From NCBI GenBank assembly GCA_903912435.1, contig CAIWHI010000635.1, positions 1 to 5,937 of the forward strand: a DNA stretch of 5,937 nucleotides. The letters are read 5' to 3'. The notes beneath the pieces are model-generated. The model was not told the DNA's origin. It was given only the letters and a program-made list of their open reading frames with translations, and did no database searches. Source of the stretch: an uncultured Bacteroidota bacterium (GTDB taxonomy: Bacteria > Bacteroidota > Bacteroidia > Chitinophagales > Chitinophagaceae). Positions 5,816-5,937 of this stretch are shown here, one piece after another. A program made the translations under genes and the position numbers. Positions within the stretch are counted from its first letter, which is position 1. Every line of letters starts with the position of its first letter.

Positions 5816-5937
5816 TTACTTCACCTCCAATCCCATATTCCAGAATAAGAAAGCCCATTTGTCGGCTTGCTCGGCTATGATCATGTCGGTTGGTTTGCCG
5901 GCACCGTGGCCTGCTTTGGTTTCAATTCTTATCAGTA
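5816..5937 (-). CDS. Prolyl oligopeptidase (S9 family), C-terminal 39 residues; runs off right edge
   Basis: This is the end of a serine peptidase of the prolyl endopeptidase type, which cuts short peptides after proline using a Ser-Asp-His triad in an alpha/beta-hydrolase domain. Only the last 39 codons and the TAA (5816-5818) are in the window. The segment LIRIETKAGHGAGKPTDMI contains the catalytic histidine in the family's AGHGAGKPT signature, and it ends with EQADKWAFLFWNMGLEVK, the usual final helix. The spacing from the histidine to the end (29 residues) fits this family. The nucleophile and aspartate are off-window, so completeness cannot be judged. An intrinsic terminator follows at once, so the gene is the last of its transcript. 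Confidence 0.9.
   Translation of the reverse strand, partial: LIRIETKAGHGAGKPTDMIIAEQADKWAFLFWNMGLEVK

Noticed and set aside
5604..5858. Minus-strand 84-codon and plus-strand 61-codon frames over the hairpin cluster
   Set aside because: Both run through the inverted repeats and terminators, and the minus frame overlaps the true peptidase end in another frame.

Overview
The window looks like accessory or rearranged chromosome from a member of the Bacteroidota. The evidence is a LytS/LytR-type sensor-regulator pair whose kinase carries the tail of a Y_Y_Y-type periplasmic domain, a cell-surface protein with a type IX secretion (T9SS) C-terminal sorting domain, the remnant of a CarboxypepD_reg/TonB-type outer-membrane beta-barrel gene, AT-rich intergenic DNA and a TAnnTTTG-like promoter box. 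A Chitinophaga/Sphingobacteria-like host is plausible but is inference.

Layout. Positions 1-465 (minus) hold the N-terminal half of a large serine recombinase that runs off the left edge. Its start is bounded by an in-frame stop, and its catalytic Y-x-R-x-S motif is altered. About 70 bp away, on the plus strand, the reading frame of a sensor kinase opens abruptly in the middle of its sensor domain (about 538-1401). It is followed, with a 35-bp overlap, by a LytTR response regulator (1367-2086). The recombinase/kinase junction, with a nearby imperfect direct repeat, suggests that a mobile element has cut off the kinase's 5' part. From 2087 to about 2446 there is no gene, only a nested inverted repeat that may be a terminator. 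At 2447-2887 (minus) lies a pseudogene: a signal peptide, a carboxypeptidase-like regulatory domain and the beginning of the next domain of an outer-membrane beta-barrel protein. It is interrupted by in-frame stops and lacks the barrel. At 3071-4972 (minus) is an intact 633-residue secreted protein with four bacterial Ig-like repeats, two further beta-sandwich-like segments and a T9SS sorting domain, followed by a clear intrinsic terminator. Positions 4973-5555 contain no convincing gene. A cluster of four hairpins (5556-5792) follows, and the right edge carries the last 39 codons of a minus-strand prolyl oligopeptidase (S9) with its catalytic histidine.

How the genes relate. The kinase and regulator are a cognate pair, but with the large N-terminal sensor lost, signal input is probably impaired. 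The T9SS protein and the broken outer-membrane receptor are surface functions, but nothing in the sequence ties them to the two-component pair. No clearly new biological system is visible. The strongest leads are the recombinase/kinase junction, the defective recombinase motif, the decayed receptor gene missed by simple ORF calling, and the hairpin cluster.
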